From Lucifuga dentata (lineage: Eukaryota > Chordata > Actinopteri > Ophidiiformes > Bythitidae), in the NCBI GenBank assembly GCA_014773175.1, contig VXCM01000469.1:248001-312000 (forward strand): DNA of 64,000 nt, written 5' to 3'. The number at the start of each line of letters is the position of its first letter. Within the stretch, counting starts at the first letter, position 1. The position numbers and the translations under genes are program-made. The notes beneath the pieces were generated by a model that did no database searches, had not been told where the DNA came from, and saw nothing but the letters and a program-made list of their open reading frames with translations. Below are positions 59,179 through 64,000 of this stretch, one piece after another.

Positions 59179-61933
59179 AAAATAATGACGCATGTCATTT
59201 TTATTTTTTTGACGCATGTAGTTTACTGTGATGGCTTACCTATCTCAAACATGTTTCTCTACAAGTTGCTTTTTATAGTGCACATTGAAATGATTAACTT
59301 CCTGCCTGAAAGGTAGGAAAAAAACAGTTAAAACATGTACTGCTCCAGCAGTATGCTGTGGAAAATGGCAGGAATGTAAAGTATATGTGGGTAGTAATTA
59401 TTAGACTCAAATCAGAAAAACCACTGGTGTGATCCTTTAAGGGAGATAGTGGAGTTAGAAGAGGACCAAAATCTGAAATCTAAAGCACTTGTCCCACCTC
59501 TCTCAAACTCCTCTTTCATTTTCAGCCCCATATCTTATTTCTTATATTACTCTCGGTTTCTACGACTCTGCCTTTAAATCTTAAAGTATTTCATGGTGTT
59601 TTTGTTCACCTTGGCAGCACGAGGAGATGATTGGCTGTGGCTCATGGCAGAGAAGTGTCGACGCAGTGCCACAGCTGCTGGAGGAGAGTTGTAAAATCTG
59701 AGCTTCGGTCCTCAGTGTAAACTCAGTTTTGTGTTAAAACAAACCCAGGCTCTATCGCTTTTACTTTTTTTTTCTCCTCCATCTCCACTGACAGTTGTGG
59801 AGACTGAGTGATTCCACATGGGAAAGCCCAGAGCTTCACACATCAGCGTAACAGTGGGGATGAAATATGCTGTCTGTACATATCATCACATCATTAGGCC
59901 CAGAGGGATCCCTGGGATGGATTAGAAGCCGTCTACCTGCAAGACTCAGATGAATTTATGAAGCACTTTGTCAAGATGAAGCATTAGTGGAACACTTTGT
60001 CTCCTTCCATTTGTGTTTATCTATGGGAATAATGATTGCATACTCTGCCTTTCTTTCATTGTCTTTTCGTCTGTCTCTTTATGTAGTTTTTTGGTCATTT
60101 ATGTGCGTGTGTTCTGACCTTTGGCCCTTCTTTATTTTTGACACTGCCGGCTATCAGCATAAGATTAGTGACTTTGTCCATCCAGCCGTTTCAGGCGTGT
60201 GCGTGGGAGGCAGCAAATTGTCCATTAAGTGTTTCTGCTGTGGCCAAGAGAAGATTTGATATAGTGGGGAAACAAAAATAATATGTACCAGGAAATTCAA
60301 TTGTCTCCGTCCAGCAATTTTGAGCTTTAGATTGGCTTCCCCACCAAATCAATTTCACATAAAATTCGCAAGTTCACATTGGGTTTAAGTTTCTTTTTTT
60401 TTACTGTGAGCTCCAGCAGATTTGATGCCAGTGTTTATCTGTGTTTATATGAAAGATCCCTGTGACTCAGACTTACTTCCTCTGTGCTGCTGAAAGCCCG
60501 ACGACCACAATGGGAGGAAACTACCTCCACTTTCTCACAAGCCTGATGTGATACTGTAAGACTTACAAGTGTAAGCAGAGGAAATATTTCCCTTTGCTAC
60601 AGTGAGAAGGTCCTTGACCCAAACACCACTGTGGTTTATTCATGTAGTGAAAGTGACAGAGGTTCAGGAAAGTGCCCTCTTCTCTGTTGGTATCAAGAGA
60701 CTCCAAGTGACAACAGAAGTCTGTGAGAGGAAGCCTCTGTTACAACCCAAAGTTCAGAGGTTGTGTTTTGGAAAGTCAGCTGAGGGAAGGTGAAGTGGCT
60801 CTGCCAGGTCATTGCCAGTCAGTCCAGATTTGACTGAGGGAGATCAGGTTACAACAGCAGGAACCTCCAAACGGCTCTCAGGCTTAGAGCCGTGCATCTC
60901 TCCAGACCACAGGGCATCCTCTGCTCTCTGAGGAAGCCCGGCTGTTATCGAACCCCAGTGTACAGCGCTTTCTGCTAACAATGCTAAGTAAATCCCCAGT
61001 GCAGGTCAGGTTCAGGCTGAACTCACGGTCAGAGTGGCCAAATGAAGTCATAATGCCTTAGCTTGGATTACTTAAGCAAGAGGAGGCATAAATTGCAGCA
61101 CAATGACTGTGACGAATTAGGTTGTTTTCATGTATCTTCAACTGAGTCCAAAATACCAAACTCTTTAACACCACAGCATACAAGAGTTTTTTTTATGTTA
61201 AAACAAACAAAAAAAAAAATACATCAATCTTATCAAATAAATCACAAAGTGGAGTTAGATTCTTATTTGTCCTGTTTGTTGCCCAGTCAGGAAGTTGGAC
61301 TACATTAGATGGTTTATCTCTTTTGGTAGGCTCTTTTGAAAAAAATAAGGCTCATTGTCTTTCAGCTTTTGCAGATTTCCACCCAAAATGTTATTTATTT
61401 ATTATCAGATTTTGGGGATTTTTGCTTACTTTTAATTTCCCCACATTTCCAGAGGAAAAATCCAAAAAGCCCTGCATGGTTTCTCGTAGATTTGGGACTG
61501 TTAGCTTGCAATTTTGCCACACAGCTATGACGCATCCCTCATATTGCTCCCTAGTGGACGTAGTATGTAATCCTCTAGATTGACCTCAACAATGCAAGCG
61601 CGTGTGTGAGCAGCTCCGCATTGGAAAAGTGGTGTACTGTGTCATCTCTAAAGCTCTACGGACGCAGAAGGAACACTGGAGGGGTTCCACTGCAAATCGT
61701 TTTTCATCTCCATCGATATGGATAGATTGTCTTGGAGAGGTCAGCCTTCATTCATGCATCAGTCTCACGCAGCAGAGTCAAAGGCTTCCTCACCTGCCAA
61801 GGAGCAGCGCTGCACCTCCACAAAGCAGCTGCATTGTCCATTGAACTGTTTAACATTTGCATCATAGTAAAGCACAGTCAGATTTTTGTGTCGCTCTTAC
61901 ACCTGCCTGAAATTGATCTCCCTGCAGCCCAGG

Positions 61934-61935
<2 letters not shown>

Positions 61936-61966
<31 letters not shown>
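61936..61966. repeat. (TG)n microsatellite
   Basis: Uninterrupted TG run of about 31 nt. Confidence 0.9.
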
Positions 61967-61968
<2 letters not shown>

Positions 61969-63183
61969 GCCCTGAAAGGTCCACACTGTGCTTTACTGAT
62001 TACACTGGCACTGCAGCTAATAAAGGATGTCACGCTGTTTGGGTAAGAGTTTCAGGTCTCATTTTTTTTCAGTAGGGGAATATTTTGAGTTCAGTTTTCC
62101 GCTGTTTTTGTTTATTCATGAGAGGGTATCCTCCCAGTTACAGCTTTCCATTATTAACTGAAAAAAAAAAAACATGTTTCCAGTGCTGTTGAGAGGGATG
62201 CCAGGCCACTGAGAGTTCACTTATGCCTCATAACATCTACAGTATAGTGTGTTACAAAGGATTTATAGACAAAAAAAAAAAGCATTTTAAAACATTACAA
62301 CTAGCTTTATAAGGAGATCTCTGCCGATGCCTGTCCATATTGTGTAGTGGGTTGAACCTTTATAACCATTACGTTTTGTAAGTTTGTATTAAATCTAAAC
62401 TAAAACAACTAAACATTTATTTATATATATTTATGTATTTTTTTACATTTGCTTTTTTAATTTTGTTTGATGAACTCAGCTCCCAGCTATTACCTGCATA
62501 TGTGTTTGTGAGTCATTCAGTTTTCATCTGTTCTTTATTTTATTTCCCAGAATTTGCAGCTAAATAGTGACAATAGCTCCCCATCAAACAGTTATAAATA
62601 GCACCTTGGTGTTGTCTTGTGGTGTAACCGTTTGCCACATCCTGTTTCTGAGATTCTCTCAGTGTCAGCAGACTTCAGAGATTAACACCCAGGGACCTGG
62701 CTTCTACCTTTTCTCTTTATTACTCGTTTCTTTAGAATGGAAAATCATTGGGCATGACAATGGAAAATATTAGTTGATGGATCGAAGCAAAATAACATCT
62801 CAGTTAACATGTGGGTGTTGCAGACGTCAGTAGTTTTACTGACTGAAAAGAAGAAAGGAAGTCACTGCTTTACCTCTGAGAAAAATAAAGGGTACGGTTG
62901 TGGCTTCTTGCTGCCAAGCTGTTGGGTTTTCCCTTTCCGTCAAAATCACCTGGAGCCGTTTTCTCACCTCGTCTGTAGAGATATAAATGTTTGATTATTT
63001 AATTGTTACATGTGCCTGCACTTCTTTTATGTCCTGCAAAGGCAGAACTAAAAATAACCTCAGCGTGAAAATGCCTGTTTAGCTCGGAGCGGAATTGAGT
63101 TGAAAACAGCCAGCAGGGTTGGCTCAGGTTGGATTTTTCCAATGGGAGTTCCTCCTGTTTAGGGAGGTGAGTCCCAACCAACC

Positions 63184-63213
63184 TGTGTGTGTGTGCGCGC
63201 ACGTGTGTGTGTG
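63184..63213. repeat. TG/CG alternating microsatellite
   Basis: TGTGTGTGTGCGCGCACGTG followed by more TG; short alternating purine-pyrimidine tract. Confidence 0.85.
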
Positions 63214-63504
63214 TTGGTGGGTGTTTGATGCATATATAAAGCAGGGAATACTATTGCATGTGTGTGGCCCAGTTAAAAATGTGCAGTTTATGACACCTTT
63301 TTTATTTTTCGTTTCCATCTTTGGTGGCTAAATGATGAAAATCACCAAAAATCTAAGATACAAGGAACAAATATTTTTCTCCAGATCTGAAGAATCAAAC
63401 TATAAAAATCCAGGAATAAAAAATTTAAACAGACAAAATGGGAGCATCCACAAATGAAGACATGATGTTTTTTGAGTTCATCTCATGCTCATGTTGAATG
63501 TAAA

Positions 63505-63660
63505 GTGTCATTCTGCAAAGTAGCTAGTACATACAAATAATAGATTAAAGCACTGGAGTAAATAAGTACAATTCCTCTGAAATGTAGTGGAGTAGAAGAA
63601 AGTAGCACAAAGTTCAAATAGCGTACAAATGCCTCAGATTTGTACTTTAAGGACCATACC
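63505..63660 (+). repeat. Fish interspersed repeat fragment ('aatgtagtggagtagaag' family)
   Basis: Reads 'tctgcaaagtagctagtac', 'tctgaaatgtagtggagtag' and 'caaatgcctcagatttgtac', the best preserved of the family copies in this window. It runs directly into repeat copy 2 at 63666. Confidence 0.7.
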
Positions 63661-63665
63661 ATCCA

Positions 63666-63985
63666 TTTTGCATATTTGAGCCTAACATCTTCAATTTTCA
63701 TACATTAAGTTACGACAACCATTTCCCAAAGGATAAAACTGTATTTCAGCTTTCCTCATATTTTACAAAATCTCTTAATCTTTCAAAATCAAATACTCAA
63801 GCGATACACCCACCTTAAAAATCGGTGTTTCGCCTAATAGTTCCATAAAATTATGAAGACACAGTCGTTTAAATTTTTCAATAAATGCAGGTCTTCTTTT
63901 GGGACTATATTCCCCATGGAGACATACATTCACTCTGCATTTTTTATCGCACTTAAACGCTAAAATTATGAAACTTCTTAAAACC
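63666..63985 (+). repeat. Diverged interspersed repeat, copy 2
   Basis: Partner of 58861-59178, recognised only by comparing the two. Key shared core is 'gtgtttcgcct' (63821-63831). It may extend past the window end. Confidence 0.65.
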
Positions 63986-64000
63986 TGAATATATGTGTTG

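Larger units (their letters stand above)
44838..64000 (+). other. nfatc1: nfatc1 intron 9 (or 3' flank); terminal exon not found
   Basis: Nineteen kilobases after the exon 9 donor. The final exon should add a phase-1-joined tail similar to human VNEIIRNDLSS; I scanned both the acceptor context and the motif by eye and did not find it, so the intron probably runs past the window. The stretch contains TG microsatellites, several repeats listed separately, and a GC-richer patch at 57230-57520. A 228-codon open frame (44988-45674) has no recognised domain. Confidence 0.6.

Noticed and set aside
1..64000. CRISPR arrays, prokaryotic operons or phage genes
   Set aside because: Direct repeats present are microsatellites, transposon ends or assembly duplications; the sequence is plainly vertebrate with GT-AG introns.

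Overview
The window is vertebrate, almost certainly from a ray-finned (percomorph-like) fish. It carries one recognisable gene, nfatc1 (nuclear factor of activated T cells, cytoplasmic 1), on the + strand. The evidence is nine coding exons that splice with consistent phases into a protein close to the known NFATC1 family. The organism call also rests on the many repeats that resemble fish Tc1-like, hAT-like and other interspersed families, and on abundant CA/TG microsatellites. I see no second protein gene, no tRNA or rRNA gene and no CRISPR array.

Layout: 1-1632 is upstream sequence with a 77-nt alternating CG/CA tract and the presumed distal promoter (P1). Exon 1A (1633-1753) encodes the long alpha-type N-terminus. 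An alternative first exon (3727-3811) encodes the beta-type N-terminus with its EQEFDF acidic motif, so both mammalian-style promoters P1 and P2 appear to be kept. Both first exons end in phase 1 and join exon 2 (5677-6865), which carries the calcineurin-docking and phosphoregulatory domain. Exons 3-8 (8628-8787, 19123-19325, 22825-22997, 24501-24708, 34411-34466, 36467-36599) encode the Rel-homology DNA-binding region and the IPT/TIG dimerisation domain. Exon 9 (44181-44837) encodes most of the C-terminal transactivation region. The terminal exon, expected to encode a short tail resembling the human VNEIIRNDLSS end, was not found and probably lies beyond 64000. The spliced alpha protein is about 924 residues before that tail, after two assembly duplications are removed (human is about 943 from memory).

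The protein works as a calcium/calcineurin-controlled transcription factor. Exon 2 holds the PxIxIT site (SPRIEIT), the serine-rich and SP repeats, the KRK nuclear localisation signal and the LxVP site. Exons 3-8 bind DNA and partner proteins. Exons 2 and 9 together keep three SUMO-type sites.

Introns make up most of the window. They contain a Tc1-like MITE with intact terminal inverted repeats and TA flanks, an hAT-like palindromic MITE, a second Tc1-like relic, a possible Penelope-like/hammerhead relic, several copies of an 'acttaagtaaa' fish repeat, and a diverged repeat pair near the 3' end. Single-N gaps recur. Five of them sit between exact 61-67 bp direct duplications, which look like unmerged contig overlaps; two of these fall inside nfatc1 coding exons and would corrupt naive gene models. 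I did not find a convincing undescribed system. The most useful leads are the conserved alternative first exons, a phase-compatible ATG exon candidate in intron 3, an intron-retention short isoform, and the assembly artefact pattern.
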